From: Psococerastis gibbosa
Taxonomy: Eukaryota; Arthropoda; Insecta; Psocodea; Psocidae
Direction of reading: 5' to 3'
Assembly: GCA_963971405.1 (NCBI GenBank)
Contig: OZ020490.1
Coordinates: forward strand, 18,315,464-18,379,463
Length of the DNA stretch: 64,000 nt
The notes under the pieces were generated by a model that searched no databases, was not told the origin of the DNA, and saw nothing but the letters and a program-made list of their open reading frames with translations. A program made the translations under genes and the position numbers. How positions within the stretch are numbered: the stretch's first letter is position 1; every line of letters begins with the position of its first letter. Below are positions 33,304 through 44,517 of this stretch, piece by piece.

Positions 33304-34267
33304 AGAAAATTTTCGATTCCGAGATTTCAACGGATTTACACGTTTTGAGGTCCCAGGAACCCAAACTTCCCTAAAATGCTTAGGAACCATCTTAGAGAAA
33401 GCATTCTACACTGTCACTGAGGCACTAGCACAACGACAATGACAGAACTACCTGATTTTGACGACGCTCTGACGATTTTTTCTTATACTTTACATGTATT
33501 GTATAATTTAAAGGAAATATGTATTGTATTGTATTGTAAAAAAGTGGTCTTTACGAAATGTCTGTCTGTCTGTGAGTAGATTTGCGGGCAAACTACTCAG
33601 TCGATTTTGATGAAATTTGGCATGTAGATTCACAAAAATCATACCCTCTTTTTATTTTGGGGTAACTCAGTTTAGGGTTTTATTCTCAAAAAACTCCAAA
33701 AAAGTCTATAAAAATTATTTCTCAAAAACGGCTCCAACGATTTCTTTTAAATTCACTTATATTGTAGTCGTTATTAATGTCAACAAAATACGGTAAGTCA
33801 CCACGTGCCCCTTGATAGTTCGCTTCTGGGGCTAAAAAAATGAAAATAACTCAATTTTAATGAGAAATGAATAAAAAATCATTTTTCTGCGGAACCTCTC
33901 TCTCGATGATTTCTACCTTCAAGTATGTTTTAGGTGTTTAATAGATGAACAAAACTAAAGAGATTGATTTCCCAAAAAGTATTTGGTTCTATGCAAAAAA
34001 AATGTTTTTAAATAAATTATGGAAAATTCACGCTCCAATACATTGCGTGCCCTGTCATTGTTACTACTGTTACAATGTATTGGTCTGATCGTTCCAGAAT
34101 ATGCAATCGAGTTTTAAGGGGTTTTTAATATATTGAGGAGGACCCCCCCCCCCCTGAGAGAAGCAGAATTTAACATTATGATATTATTTAGTATGAAATT
34201 ACACACTGCGGCTATCTACTAATTTATAAATTGGAAAGCATGTTCGAGTAAACTCGGACCGGTTCTT
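33303..34267 (+). mobile_element. Element Z, copy 3, with a LINE tail inside
   Basis: It starts with ttttcgattccgagatttca and ends at gagtaaactcggaccggttc. The stretch 33362-33538 does not belong to Z. Otherwise it shares cgggcaaactactcagtcga, aacggctccaacgatttctt and the terminal 14-bp inverted end. Confidence 0.7.
33362..33538 (+). mobile_element. LINE 3' fragment with (attgt)n tail inserted in element Z
   Basis: It interrupts the Z sequence between ccaggaaccc and aaaaaagtggtc. The piece ends ctttacatgtattgtataat and then a gtattgtattgtattgt tail. Repeat-tailed ends of this kind are typical of LINEs without poly(A). No clear target duplication is seen. Confidence 0.55.
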
Positions 34268-34334
34268 TTTATGTTTCGTTCTTGTACCCGGTGCCAAAAA
34301 ACAAACTATGCTTTCATTCAAAGCAAATTTAATT

Positions 34335-34495
34335 GACTTCGATGGCCAGGTGGTAACGTGCTTGCACTTGTGCGAGTCTGTACATGCCATGCGATCGGAG
34401 ACGTGTCGTAACTCAACACGGGTACTAACCTACAGAGGCGACTGAAGAGGTCAATCGGATACATTCATTAAATTGTTTGTATGCGATTAATCTTT
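34335..34495 (+). repeat. SINE-B, full-length copy
   Basis: Reads gacttcgatggccaggtggt, aacgtgcttgcacttgtgcg, agtctgtacatgccatgcga, tcggagacgtgtcgtaactc, then cagaggcgactgaagaggtc and a tail attaatcttttctttttttt. A-box-like text lies in the first block. Confidence 0.8.
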
Positions 34496-34499
34496 TCTT

Positions 34500-35275
34500 T
34501 TTTTTTAAAACAAAAAATTGATTTTCCCTTACTATTCTGGCAAGGGGGGGGGTGTCTCTTAAAGTCCCCCTTGTTTATGCCAGTTACAGAATCAGAATCC
34601 ATTATCTCCTTTGCGGAGCGGCTGCTACCCACAAAGGCTACAGGAAAAGAAAAGCATAAGCTCAACGCAAGTAACCATTTGAAAATGAACGACAAACTTT
34701 TTTACAGTGAATTTAAAGAACACTTTAAAGGGTCACATTCCACAGTAACAAAAATTTTAAAGAGGGCTATAAACTCTCGAGAAGACTGATGAAAATATAT
34801 TCACCACAAACTCAGATAATGTCCAATCAGATTCATATTTCAGGCGAAACTTTTTACAATACAATTCTTATCTTTAGAAGATTGTTCCCTTGATTAGATG
34901 TAAATGAGAGAAAAGTTTTTCTTTTGCGAAAACAATACATCGGAAGTTTTTAGGGCATGAATGGAATCATTAAGAAGCGCGGAATGAACATCAAGGGGTT
35001 TGAGAGACTGGCGAGGGTTTCGAAAAACAAAAACCTCTTCCTGCAGTGATTGCGACAGACTTTTTTTAAAAGAAAAAAATATTGATTAGTCTTTCAAACG
35101 AATTAAATCTGTCTCAAAATCAGTTCAACCTCGGAATTGCTGCTAATTCGCGGTTCTTTCACTGAAATGTCCCTCATGACGTTCTCTAACAAAAAGTCAA
35201 CAAGTTTAATAAAATCGTATCACAGGATCGTTATTTAATTCACGGTCAAAGGTCATCATGGTCCCATGAACAATA
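34500..35275. other. No gene recognised; one weak 3' open frame
   Basis: The last 70 codons of the plus frame ending at 34789 (from a possible tgtttatgccag acceptor at 34569-34580) are Lys/Ser-rich with balanced composition. I cannot match them to a family. The rest is featureless. Confidence 0.3.
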
Positions 35276-35281
35276 TAATTA

Positions 35282-35750
35282 GGCGGGTATTCCACATACG
35301 TACATCGTCAATGTAAATTATGAAATTGAAGGACATTTCAATTTTTCATTGATGACGGCCATTCCACATGTTTTTTTTTTAAATTGACAATTTTCTATTG
35401 AAACGTATGCGCCAAATTTTTGAAATTTGTTTGCATTTGTTTCTTTAAATTGTATTTGTTTTCTTCGTCGCCTTATTATTTAATCCTTATTATAATTTTT
35501 ATACAGAAATGCGTTCTTTTTAAAGAAATCAATTAAAATAGTTGTACTTGTCATATCCCATGACGCCATTTTTTAATTTTAGTTTGTACTTTGTTTGTTT
35601 GTGATTTTACCAAAGAAATTCTAATATTCTAATATTTTACTCTATGATCAATTGATCATTGATCAATTTTAACAATGGCATAGAGTAAAATTGAAATGTC
35701 CTTCAATTTCATAATTTTCATAGACGATGTAAGTATGTGGAATACCCGCC
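35282..35750. mobile_element. PIF/Harbinger-like MITE M3, 469 bp
   Basis: Perfect tta target duplications are at 35279-35281 and 35751-35753. The ends are ggcgggtattccacatacgt and, inverted, ggcgggtattccacatactt, and the arms continue through attgaaggacatttcaattt. The core contains catatcccatgacgccattt and gatcattgatcaattttaac, shared with M1, M4 and M5, whose arms are different. An internal ggccattccacatg at about 35358 looks like an older terminus. Confidence 0.85.
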
Positions 35751-35752
35751 TT

Positions 35753-35895
35753 ACAAAGACTTTCACGGCCGGAGTTACGTGACGAAGCAGTAGAATCCGG
35801 GATGATAGGCCGTGGTTATTCCGAAGGCGTAGTTCCAAACCTTTCGTCAAAATCTGCGGTCGACATCTTCAGTGGAACTGCGTAGATTGTATCTC
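35753..35895 (-). repeat. Family P repeat with hammerhead-like core, copy 2
   Basis: On the minus strand: ccactgaagatgtcgaccgc, then agattttgacgaaaggtttg and tcatcccggattctactgct. The stem is weakened here (gtcgac opposite tttgac). It starts right after the right target duplication of M3, so M3 inserted at its edge. Confidence 0.5.
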
Positions 35896-36044
35896 GGAGG
35901 CTAGTAGCAGGGCTGGTATATTGCTTTAGGCTATTTTCTAGTGTCTCATTTATTTAATGTTATTGTGTCTTATAGGTTTTAGAACGTCTATTGCTTCATA
36001 GTAATGACTCAATACAGAAATATTCTATTCTATTCCACTTCATC

Positions 36045-36198
36045 GACTTCGATGGCCAGGTGGTAACGTGCATGTGCGAGTCTTTACACGCCATGCAATC
36101 GGAGACGTGTCGTACTCACCACGGGTAATAACCTACAGAGGCGACTGAAAAGGTCAATCGGATACATTCATTAAATTGTTTGTATGCGGTTAATCTTT
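36045..36198 (+). repeat. SINE-B, full-length copy
   Basis: Reads gacttcgatggccaggtggt, aacgtgcatgtgcgagtctt, tacacgccatgcaatcggag, then cagaggcgactgaaaaggtc and ttgtttgtatgcggttaatc with a T-rich tail. It is about 10 bp shorter in the head than the copy at 34335. Confidence 0.8.
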
Positions 36199-36213
36199 TT
36201 TTTTAAAAAAAAA

Positions 36214-36671
36214 GAAAAGAGAACCGGTCCGAGTTTACTCGAACATGCTTAGAAGCAACCTATCAAGGGGCAAGCGACCCCACGCATTTCGTTAATAATA
36301 ATAACGACTACAATATATGTGATTTTAAAAGAAATCGTTAGAGCCGTTTTTGAGAAATAATTTTTTTAGACGTTTTTTTGGAGTTTTTTGAGAATAAAAC
36401 CCCCCCAAATAAAGTTAGACCCAAATAAAAAACATTGTTCCGTGGTATGATTTTTGTGAAACTACATGCCGAATTTCATCAAGATCGACCGAATAGTTTG
36501 CCCGGAAATCGACGCACAGACAGACAGAACGAGAGACAGACAGATATTTCGTAAAAACCACTTTTTTTGGTTCCTGGGACCTCAGAACGTGTAAATCCGT
36601 TGAAATCTCGGAATCGAAAATTTCGACAGTCACAAAGCTTTCCTTATACTACGTATAAATTGGAAAGCAAA
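36214..36671 (-). mobile_element. Element Z, internally deleted copy
   Basis: It begins gaaccggtccgagtttactc and ends tacgtataaattggaaagca. The segment next to the first end is missing: cgaacatgctt is joined directly to agaagcaacctatcaagggg, which lies several hundred bases further in at 49829-50586. Confidence 0.7.
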
Positions 36672-36679
36672 AAAAGAAA

Positions 36680-37545
36680 GATTTGATTTCAATATACACT
36701 ATGTATGGCTCTCAGCAGGTTTATATGAGTCGAAAAAGCCGTGCCCTGCCCACGGCAAGAAGCAATAAGATGATAGCTAGAGTCCATGTGGTCTGCCCCC
36801 CGAATATATTTTATATATAAGCCACTGCATTAATCTAATATGGCTTTATGCGGCTCCTTTAGAACACGACCATAACACATAACCACTATGTTACTATAAT
36901 TCAGACATGCTGGTAGCCGACCAAATTGCTCTGGGCTGGAATCTAGGAATGGAAGAATGAAATGGAACTCATAATGATCCTACTATAACAAGTACATAGA
37001 CGGATACAGGGGGGGGGGGCGTAAGTCAGTAAATCTGTTGTTAATTTTAATGAAAGGGGGTTTATTATGCTCTAATTTAATTTATACAAGCCTACACATG
37101 TTTGTTATTTTGACCCTCAACCCTCTCAATGAGCTGAATCCGTCCCTGAGATAGTACAAGTTCTCCAATCCCATTTTTTTTTTCTTTTTTAATCCTCAAT
37201 ACTCAATTTAATACTCAAACATGAGGAGAATTTACAATCGCATAAGAATCCTACAGCATAGTGCTAATCACGCTTCCAAACTTATATTTCAGCGAAAATC
37301 ACATTTTGCGCTCAATGAGCTATAAACGATTTATCGACTTTCCATAAAAAATTGTACAATACATGACGCCTGGGATTCGTTGATAAGGGAAATAAACAGG
37401 GGTGTGCTAACCATTGAAATGATTGAAGCTTTTCGATTTCTTGAAAAAAAAATGGGCCCATCACTGCATGGGATTAAATAAATATTTGATTACAGTTTTT
37501 TTTAGCCACTATACAACATGAAGTAAGATTATGGGAGGACTACTA
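36680..37545. other. No gene recognised
   Basis: AT-rich DNA with G/C runs near 37010 and nothing that matches other parts of the window. Confidence 0.35.
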
Positions 37546-37551
37546 GTATTT

Positions 37552-37690
37552 TTAGATTTCTTCTTCTTTTTCGATTGCCTCTTCTATCGCAGATCGGCGA
37601 TCATCATGGCAATTGTAAACACGTAAGGCTGACTTGTTACTCAAACTATACTGAATATTTGGTTCGGAACCGGGTCGAGTACAATAAGAA
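37552..37690 (-). repeat. RTE-like family R fragment
   Basis: The text gatcggcgatcatcatggca, then attgtaaacacg, is the inverse of cgtgactacgattgccatga and tgatcgcc at 39543-39575, ending in a gaa/ctt-rich stretch. Likely the same 3' UTR in the opposite orientation. Confidence 0.45.
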
Positions 37691-37754
37691 ATAGATCCTC
37701 TCGCTGCGCACGCGGCACTAAGAGAGAAGAGGAAGAAGTTTTCATAGCTTAGCT

Positions 37755-38257
37755 CAGGGGTTCTCAAAGTGTGGGTCGCGACCCCAAAATGGGTCGCGAA
37801 AAATTTCTAAGTGAGTCGCGGCGTGGTCTCGTCTGCCAGTTATAACCTAGATAGAATTGAATTGAAAGTTTTTTTTTAAATTTAAGTCACATATTTTTTA
37901 AAGATTGGTGGGAACGGGATTGGCGGCCAAAACCGATTAAAAAAACCCACCATTTTCTGTTTATAATTTCAAAAATTTTCCTCCGGAGGAGACACCCGGT
38001 CCCCCTTTTTAGAGTTGTAGAAAGAATGCATGGAAACCCGTTTCCTTTGGCCTATCCTTCAAAATAAAAAATTTGCCTCGGGGGAGAGGGGGGGGGGGGG
38101 GTAGTAAGGCGAGGTATCATATTTATTGGCCGCTAGATTCACCCCCTGGCTTGCACCCCCCCCCCCTCCCTTGCTCCTATTCCTGCATACGCATACGAAA
38201 ATGGAAGTAAAAATTGCAATGTAGAATTCCGCGGCGAAAAAAGTTTGAGAACCTCTG
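37755..38257. mobile_element. hAT-1-like non-autonomous element, 503 bp
   Basis: The ends are caggggttctcaaagtgtgg and, inverted, cagaggttctcaaacttttt. A perfect 8-bp target duplication, gcttagct, is at 37747-37754 and 38258-38265, with TA in positions 4-5. The left subterminal part has gggtcgcgaccccaaaatgg, a small palindrome. There is a 14-G run at 38088-38101. No transposase frame. Confidence 0.9.
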
Positions 38258-38639
38258 GCTTAGCTAAGCGCATGAAGTAGTACTAAAAAAGTATTTATTT
38301 TTATATGACACTGACGAGCCTCAACTCAGCAGAATCCTAAGGCTACTTGACACGTATATCGAAATTGACCCTTTTGGAACCTCTCTCAGTGTATTTAAGA
38401 CAATGTTGTCAGACAGAAATGATTAAATGTTAGTTTGTAAGATTGTTATGTAACCTTAATTGGAGTTGTGGTCTGTTGGTTGCAATACATGCTATTATTA
38501 TTATTATTATTAAAATAAATAAATAAATAAAATAAAAAATAAAATAAAAAACTGACTAGGCTATATTAACATTAAAATAACAAGTAAAAAAAAATATATA
38601 TATATACTGTATATATAAACATTATAAATAAGTAACCAA

Positions 38640-38812
38640 AATAAATTATTAAGCCTTGTTTAGCAGCACTGTATGAGTCTTTTGTTCCAAATAAGCGCTA
38701 GCTTGGGGATGCGGGATGTATTATTCTTTAAGTTATGGTATTTTTGTAATATATGCTCCTTGTCCAGGGAATACTGGACATGGAAAAGAAAGAAAGAAGA
38801 AGAAGAAGAAGC
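38640..38812 (+). repeat. Family S repeat with gaa-rich tail
   Basis: Reads aagccttgtttagcagcact, then gtatgagtcttttgttccaa and ctagcttggggatgcgggat, then gctccttgtccagggaatac, followed by an aagaaagaaagaagaagaag microsatellite. The tail marks the 3' end, so this is a short LINE 3' fragment. Confidence 0.6.
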
Positions 38813-38814
38813 GA

Positions 38815-39295
38815 AAAACATGTAAGACCATAAACATCGACACAAACGTAGGCTATTGCACATTTGACTGCAAATACAGCTATTTAACAATCCGATTGCA
38901 GTTCTATTATTACAAGCTATAGTAATAATAAAATGAGTTTTGCTTTGACCACAGAGCCTAAATAATAGAAACAGCCGTCAGCTATTCACGTTTGTCATTG
39001 TCACACATCAAAATACCCAGTTGCAAAACTAATTAGCCAATATACAGACGGTTGTGTCACTGATTATGACAAAGCTATATGCTGTATTACAATATCGCAT
39101 GAGAATTTACGCCCTAAAATTATTAATGGTAAATTTGGGCTCACAGCTGACATTCAAATGGGGTAGATTGTGGAACAAGGGAGTGAGGGGTTGGGCTGTA
39201 AATAATTATAGAAAATGCAGAGAAACTTTTGTTTATTCGATCTGGCGTCATTTTCTTATAAACCAATAAGAAGATTAGGCTATGTAGCCGATAAA
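38815..39295. other. No gene recognised
   Basis: AT-rich DNA with two short plus-strand frames (38716-38922, 39054-39269) that lack motifs and overlap the repeat above. Confidence 0.35.
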
Positions 39296-39299
39296 GGCA

Positions 39300-39640
39300 G
39301 CGAGGTTTGTTTACCTTCCGAGTAATGCCCTGTGGTCTCAGAGGCGGAGACGCGGAAACCTCTAATCTCTACCTCCTCACGGTGAAGCGCGTCAGAGTTT
39401 GAGCCGGGAAAAGCGAAAAACACAGTCTTTTCTATGCAGGGCACTCTTTTGTCTTGGGGTTGGGCCCTCAATCAAGAGTCAACGGTATAAGGATGCAGAA
39501 GGCAATGGGGAACCACTGCATATCAATTCCTTTGTATAGACATCGTGACTACGATTGCCATGATGATCGCCAATCTTCGATGGTAGAGGCATTAGAAGAA
39601 AAGAAGAGAGTGGGGGTAGGGAAGAGTGCTGGAGGGAGTA
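39300..39640 (+). repeat. RTE-like family R, partial copy
   Basis: Shared with 48225-48625: ccgagtaatgccctgtggtc, gtcagagtttgagccgggaa, gggcactcttttgtcttggg and tcaagagtcaacgg. It continues into a block ggaaccactgcatatcaatt and gattgccatgatgatcgcca and a gaa-rich tail. It looks like the 3' UTR of an RTE-like element. It ends at the left target of MITE M4. Confidence 0.5.
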
Positions 39641-39661
39641 GGAGGGTGGCGGAGGTGGTTA

Positions 39662-40045
39662 GGTGCCCATTCCATTGACCGGCTAGGGCTATTTACAAAA
39701 ACAGTGACGTGGTAGCAGACATTGAAGACTTAGGCGGGGTTTCCACCCACCTCGCATTGCAGAATTGACGGAAATGTTTATTTTCCTCTATGCCATAGTT
39801 AAAATTGATCAATGATCATACAGTAAAATCACAAACAAACAAACTAAAATTAAAAAATGGCGTCATGGGATATGTTAAGTACAAACATTTTAATAGATTT
39901 CTAAAAAAAGAAAAATTCCAATTTCCGTCAATGTCATTTGCATTCTGCAATGTGAGGTCGGTGGAAACGCCACCTAAGTCTTGAATGTCTGCTACCACGT
40001 CACCGTTTTTGTAAATAGCCCTAGCCGGTCGATGGAATGGGCGCC
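39662..40045. mobile_element. PIF/Harbinger-like MITE M4, 384 bp
   Basis: Flanked by tta (39659-39661) and taa (40046-40048). The arms start ggtgcccattccattgaccg and invert for about 65 bp, through tgacgtggtagcagac. A second inverted pair starts ttaggcggggtttccaccca inside it. The core is the one of M1, M3 and M5, but in the opposite orientation to M1. Confidence 0.8.
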
Positions 40046-40082
40046 TAAGCAATTGGAGAAGCTATGTGGATACCTACTTGCC

Positions 40083-40305
40083 AGGACTTGTAGAATAGTG
40101 GTACAGACTCCAACTTTCACCCGAAAGGTTGTTGGTTCGAGTCACACACTAGCTACATTTTCTGGCAATGCTTCGGAGGGCGTGTAAAGCAGGTGGTCCC
40201 AGGCTTTCCTAGATGAGTGTAAGAGAGGGCTATACAGCCCTAACTCCGCTAGGTTGGCTTAGTAATATAAAAAAGTCAATATTTATTTATTATTATTTTT
40301 TATTC
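40083..40305 (+). repeat. SINE-A, full-length copy
   Basis: Head ggacttgtagaatagtggta with a B-box region ttggttcgagtcacacacta, body cttcggagggcgtgtaaagc and tgtaagagagggctatacag, and an aaaaagtcaatatttattta tail. It lies 38 bp from MITE M4. Confidence 0.8.
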
Positions 40306-40483
40306 AGAGGAAAAAACTGGTACGAGTGAACCCGTACATACTGCCCTAATAATTAATTAGTATAGATATTGTAATAGTTCCAGGGCAAATTATATTGTCA
40401 CATGGTTTTATTACTATTAGTGTTCATTAGGTGTCCCAAAGGGACCAAAGACGTAGGCCACAAATGAGGGCCCATCGAACACC

Positions 40484-40783
40484 CTAATTAATTTTTACAA
40501 CACAGTTTATATCTCGAATATGGAACTGTGTCGCAGAGGGGAATAATTCCACTTGTTCCTCTTCTATATACGGAGCTCCGAAGTACTCTAGACGCTTCCT
40601 CCATAGCGCTGGGCATCTGAAGAGCAGATGTGACGAGGTCTCTTCCTCCTCTGCGCAGTGCCTGCAAGATGTATTTTCCGCTGTGACAGCGTGAAGAGTC
40701 AGTAAGTGGTTCTTAAAAGAGCCGTGCCCTGTTAAGGCTGCTATTACTGATCTAACACTGTTCCTGCTGAGTTGTAGCAGCAG
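40484..40783 (-). pseudogene. LINE ORF2 C-terminal domain, 99 codons open, no ATG
   Basis: This frame starts with CTG codons and has no methionine start, so a simple start-codon search misses it. It reads VIAALTGHGSFKNHLLTLHA, then CRHCAEEEETSSHLLFRCPA and LWRKRLEYFGAPYIEEE, ending at a natural TAG. The complete Cys-x-x-Cys...His...Cys finger and the downstream W-R/L-E-Y pattern are those of R1/Jockey-group LINE C-termini. All four ligand positions are intact. The sequence is different from the fingers at 31.5 kb and 29.6 kb, so it is another LINE lineage. 5'-truncated just before the finger. Confidence 0.82.
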
Positions 40784-41126
40784 TCACATGGTTAAATATC
40801 TGCAGATTTTCCCTATTGCAAAGAGTGTGGGAGAATTACATAGTCTAAAATGGGCTGACCAATAATATAATACAAAATTCAACAGAATAATAATGGTGTG
40901 ACTATGTGGTTTGGGCACATACTATATTTATACAAATGTAAAGAAACATTTCTTCTATTTCCAATTTTGCATACCAAAATAGTTTTTCACCTCAGGTTGA
41001 CACTTAATTCATCGAACCCAGGCTTTCCAATACCTGAATGAATGGAACGTGTATTGAATTATAAAACAATTAATACGCAATAATTGTCCGGTCACCCTAG
41101 GTAGACATATAACAATTTTCCCTGCC

Positions 41127-41313
41127 GGTCCGGAGATGTAGAGTAGTGGTACAGACTCCGACTTTCACTCGAAAGGTTGTCGGTTCGAGTCCCACGCTGG
41201 CTCCATTTTCTGTGCATGTAAATCAGGCGGTCCCGGGTCTTCCTAGTTGAGTGTAAGTGTAACTCCGCTAGGTTGGTTTAGTAATAGAATAAAAAGTCAA
41301 TATTTATTTATTT
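41127..41313 (+). repeat. SINE-A copy with internal deletions
   Basis: Reads ggtccggagatgtagagtag, tggtacagactccgactttc, then the B box in tcggttcgagtcccacgctg. The middle cttcggagggc and gagagggctatatagcc blocks are deleted, and it ends with the usual aaaaagtcaatatttattta tail. Confidence 0.8.
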
Positions 41314-41946
41314 GATTTTACCTCTTGGGGTACGCCAGTCAATTTTGTACTGCTGGTGTTAAGTTGAAGAAGGCCGGGTTGACATTTACAAGGGACAGAA
41401 CAAGGTTCAGAGGGGAAGTGGAGAGGTCGGGGGGTAAAAAATGATGGAAGATAGGTTTAATATCGTTATGGGGGTTAAACAGAGGAAGTGAAGATGGATG
41501 AAGGATGCCCCGAATGTCTTCCGTGGAGGAGCGAGTTTTATCCAATTTTCCAAAGGCTATGTGCCGTTTCTAATTTAATTTTGTCGTGGTTTTAGCGGTT
41601 TTACTAAAGGAAGAATGTTAACAATAACGATCCATACAGAAATAAAGAAAACATTCTGAAGGGGTTAGTATTAAATAAAAAAAGGAAATGTTTGTAGTAA
41701 ATTTTTATATATAATTTCAATGGAACCCTTTATATGCGCTTGTTTAATTAGCCTATTTACTCATTTTTCCATTGAACATGTTATATTTTAGTATTTACCT
41801 AACTTTGCAATTCTTCCGCCATAGTTGGTAGCTTGCTGACTTGTATTAGTTACAGGCTGAAGATGTTAATCATTTATTGCATTGCTTTCTTTTTAAATAA
41901 AAAGTGAGCTATAAGAAGAATCTGGACATATTGAAACTTGAACACA

Positions 41947-42124
41947 CAAGGCCGTAGCCAAGGGGGGTTCATGGGGGGTTCAAACCCCCCCCCCCCCTGA
42001 AATGAAGTGGCTTCACACTAGATAGAATCGGATTTTGAGAGGAAAATTAAAAACTACTATGAAATATCCAATGAAATTTCTGAAACCTCCCCCCCCAAAA
42101 AAAAAAATCCTGGCTACGGCCTTG
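41947..42124. mobile_element. hAT-2 non-autonomous element, 178 bp
   Basis: Ends caaggccgtagccaaggggg and, inverted, caaggccgtagccaggattt. A perfect 8-bp target duplication, tgaacaca, lies at 41939-41946 and 42125-42132. Internal text cacactagatagaatcg matches the 487-bp copy at 27398-27884, so it is an internally deleted sibling. Confidence 0.92.
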
Positions 42125-42156
42125 TGAACACACGATCTTCATGATCACACGATAGG

Positions 42157-42235
42157 CCTTCGATGGCATAGTGGTAGCTTGTTCGTCTCTACACATCATG
42201 CGATCGGAAACCTGTCGCAACTAGTTTGTCATAAC
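42157..42235 (+). repeat. SINE-B head fragment
   Basis: Reads ccttcgatggcatagtggta, then gcttgttcgtctctacacat and catgcgatcggaaacctgtc. Only the tRNA-like head remains. Confidence 0.6.
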
Positions 42236-42299
42236 TGTCGATTCACATGACGCTGTACTGACGCTTGGGGCTACAGATATACACTGCTGATGTCTAGAA

Positions 42300-42385
42300 C
42301 AAACGAACCAATTTGTTAGAGTGGTCAACCTGCCACCCCGGCAGTGTGGAGACTTCGAATCCCGTCTGTGTCAATTTTCTCTAAA
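42300..42385 (+). repeat. tRNA-derived sequence (SINE head)
   Basis: The text tttgttagagtggtcaacct has an A-box-like element, and cttcgaatcccgtctgtgtc has a B box (acTTCGAATCC). No proper acceptor stem closes, so it is a SINE head or tRNA pseudogene. Confidence 0.5.
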
Positions 42386-43305
42386 TTCCTGGGCGTAGAA
42401 GACGTACCTCTAATTATTATTGTTATATGATAATATAACATATTATAAACAAACGTGTCTGATGAAGTTTCAAAACACGCATGCACATGTTGTCACAAAC
42501 GCTTTGAAAGCCCTGTAAAATACAATGATTAGTGTATATAGAACAAAATTTAGTTTAAAAAAAGTGCGTTTGTGGCAAACCGCATGCGTGCTACCCACAA
42601 ACACAAACCCATTGAAAGCCCTACGAAACAATCTACAAACTACAATTACTGGTATGCATGGAACAAATGAGCCCCCATACCAATACGGGAGCTTTGGGGA
42701 GGGCGGGGGGCGCTTCTATAGTACAAATATACACTGGGAACACTACCGGTTGATGCCTAGAATAGGCAGGCACCCTCTCCTGCCACTCACCCCCCCCCCC
42801 CCACCCCTTTATAAACTTCGGGGTCGATTGCATTCGAAATGGATACCGCGCGGCAGATTGATGCTGCACTTACTCTGTTGATTTGTATAGCTCGTGGTAG
42901 TTAATTTTGCTTTTCAATCCATCTCAACTCCCTGTTTCTCTTTGCTTTGGGTTTGGTAATATTTAATCACATACGACATCTTTCATTGCCCGAAGAGAGA
43001 AGTAATTGAGAGAGGCACGTTGCAAGAGAAATTCCCATGTACATGCTTAAAGTATTAATTCTCATGCCGGAATACATGATTGGAATTCCACAAGCTGACT
43101 TGCCTAGGTCCAGCAATGATAATCTCGTTGACATGTTTACTTGATAACTAAGTCAAATTATATGGCGGCCATGCCATGACCACTTTCACTTTTTTCCTTG
43201 ACCATTAACCCCGGACAAGGTGCATATACTGAGAAAAAACAATTTGCTATTAATTAACATTATCACGCTCAAGCTTCCGCTAATAATTTTTAATCGTTTT
43301 TACCG
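42386..43305. other. No gene recognised
   Basis: Degenerate repeats of tgaaagccct...gaacaaa at 42505-42665 suggest an old tandem duplication. Otherwise AT-rich, with a C-run of about 13 at 42790-42802. The 118-codon frame at 42525-42881 covers this repeat and low-complexity sequence. Confidence 0.35.
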
Positions 43306-43602
43306 GAATACTGCATGTAAGCCCCATAAGGGAGGCTTGTGGCAGGATTCGCCAATAGACTACAAACAGTTATTATAGGGAGTACGAACTACATTATTAC
43401 AAGGGTAAATAAAATAATAATGATACAGTTATATAGTTAGTTAAAGTTAAATAAGTTAAAGTTACCTTACATTATCCTGTATAAAATAAAATAAAAATAA
43501 ATCAAAAGAATTAATCGCCATCATTTAAACAATTTATCAGCCAGTCCCCTAGATTTCGCTAAACAGCATTGTAGCTATCCAACTCTAGAAGACTGACGGG
43601 AA

Positions 43603-44517
43603 TCAAATTAAATTAAAATAATTCAACAATAAAATGGCTTGAGTATGTAATAAAGTTATAGGCAATGTACGATATGTCTTAAAGAAAAAATTGCTGTTTG
43701 TTTCACTGTGTAGATTATTGTCAATTGTTTTTAAGAGAGAGACCTGCAGGTTCCTAATTCTCTTGGTATAACATTCGGCTGCCGAGCCCCAAGCTACTAT
43801 TCCGTACCTCAAAATTGACTCAACTAGAGCTCGGTAAGCGATCAGCTGAATTTTTTTGTTGGTGCCTCTAAGACACGACACAGCAAAAACACAAGATCGC
43901 AATTTTCTATATATAAATTCAACATGGTGAGACCACTTAAAGCGATCATCAATAACAATCCCTAAGTATGTCTGTACATTAACTTGGTTCAACGTCGTTA
44001 CACATGCACAAGTTATGGAATCAAACGATTTCTTTTGATTTAGATGCAGATGCAGGTCATGAAATTTAATTTTTATATTCACATAATCAAATTTCGGTGG
44101 ACGAATCACCATTACATTGGTTTTCTTTTCATTTAATATTAGGCCATGATCATGCGCCCACTGAAGAAAACAATAAAATTCAGCATTTAATACTTTTAAC
44201 CCTTCATCAATATCTTTGCATTGCGTCATAATGACGGTGTCGTCAGCAAATTGAAGAATTTTACAATGTTTAAATATATTCGCCATAGACCGCACGAAGA
44301 TTAAATAGAGAAGTGGACCCAAAATTGAACCCTGGGGCACACCTGATTGCTGTTTAGCTGCTGTACTCAAAAAATTCTTTAATTTTACAACCAATTTTGT
44401 GTCTTTAAAATAATGTTTAAACCAGTTTGTCAGTTTAGAACTGATTCCGATGCTGAAAAGTTCCGTTATAATGCCGTTGAAGTTCAGTGTGTCAAATGTT
44501 TTTTTTAAAATCCACAT
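43603..44517 (-). pseudogene. LINE reverse transcriptase, palm and C-terminal part
   Basis: This 304-codon frame picks up within motif A as KKTFDTLNFNGII. It then has motif B, QQSGVPQGSILGPLLYLIF, and the catalytic motif C, QFADDTVIMTQ. A thumb region follows with LNEKKTNVMVIRPPKFDYV and later QTYLGIVIDDRFKWSHHVE, a common LINE pattern. It ends about 90 residues later in LLLNYFNLI. The catalytic Asp pair is intact. Motif A's first half lies in the next frame upstream: one extra base in an A-run at about 44505 splits the D-F-K-K-x-F-D motif. The enzyme would copy LINE RNA into DNA at a nicked target. The apparent ATG is within the split motif. Confidence 0.88.

Noticed and set aside
42525..42881. 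118-codon open frame
   Set aside because: It covers a degenerate tandem repeat and poly(C) sequence and overlaps an antisense frame of similar length; no motif.
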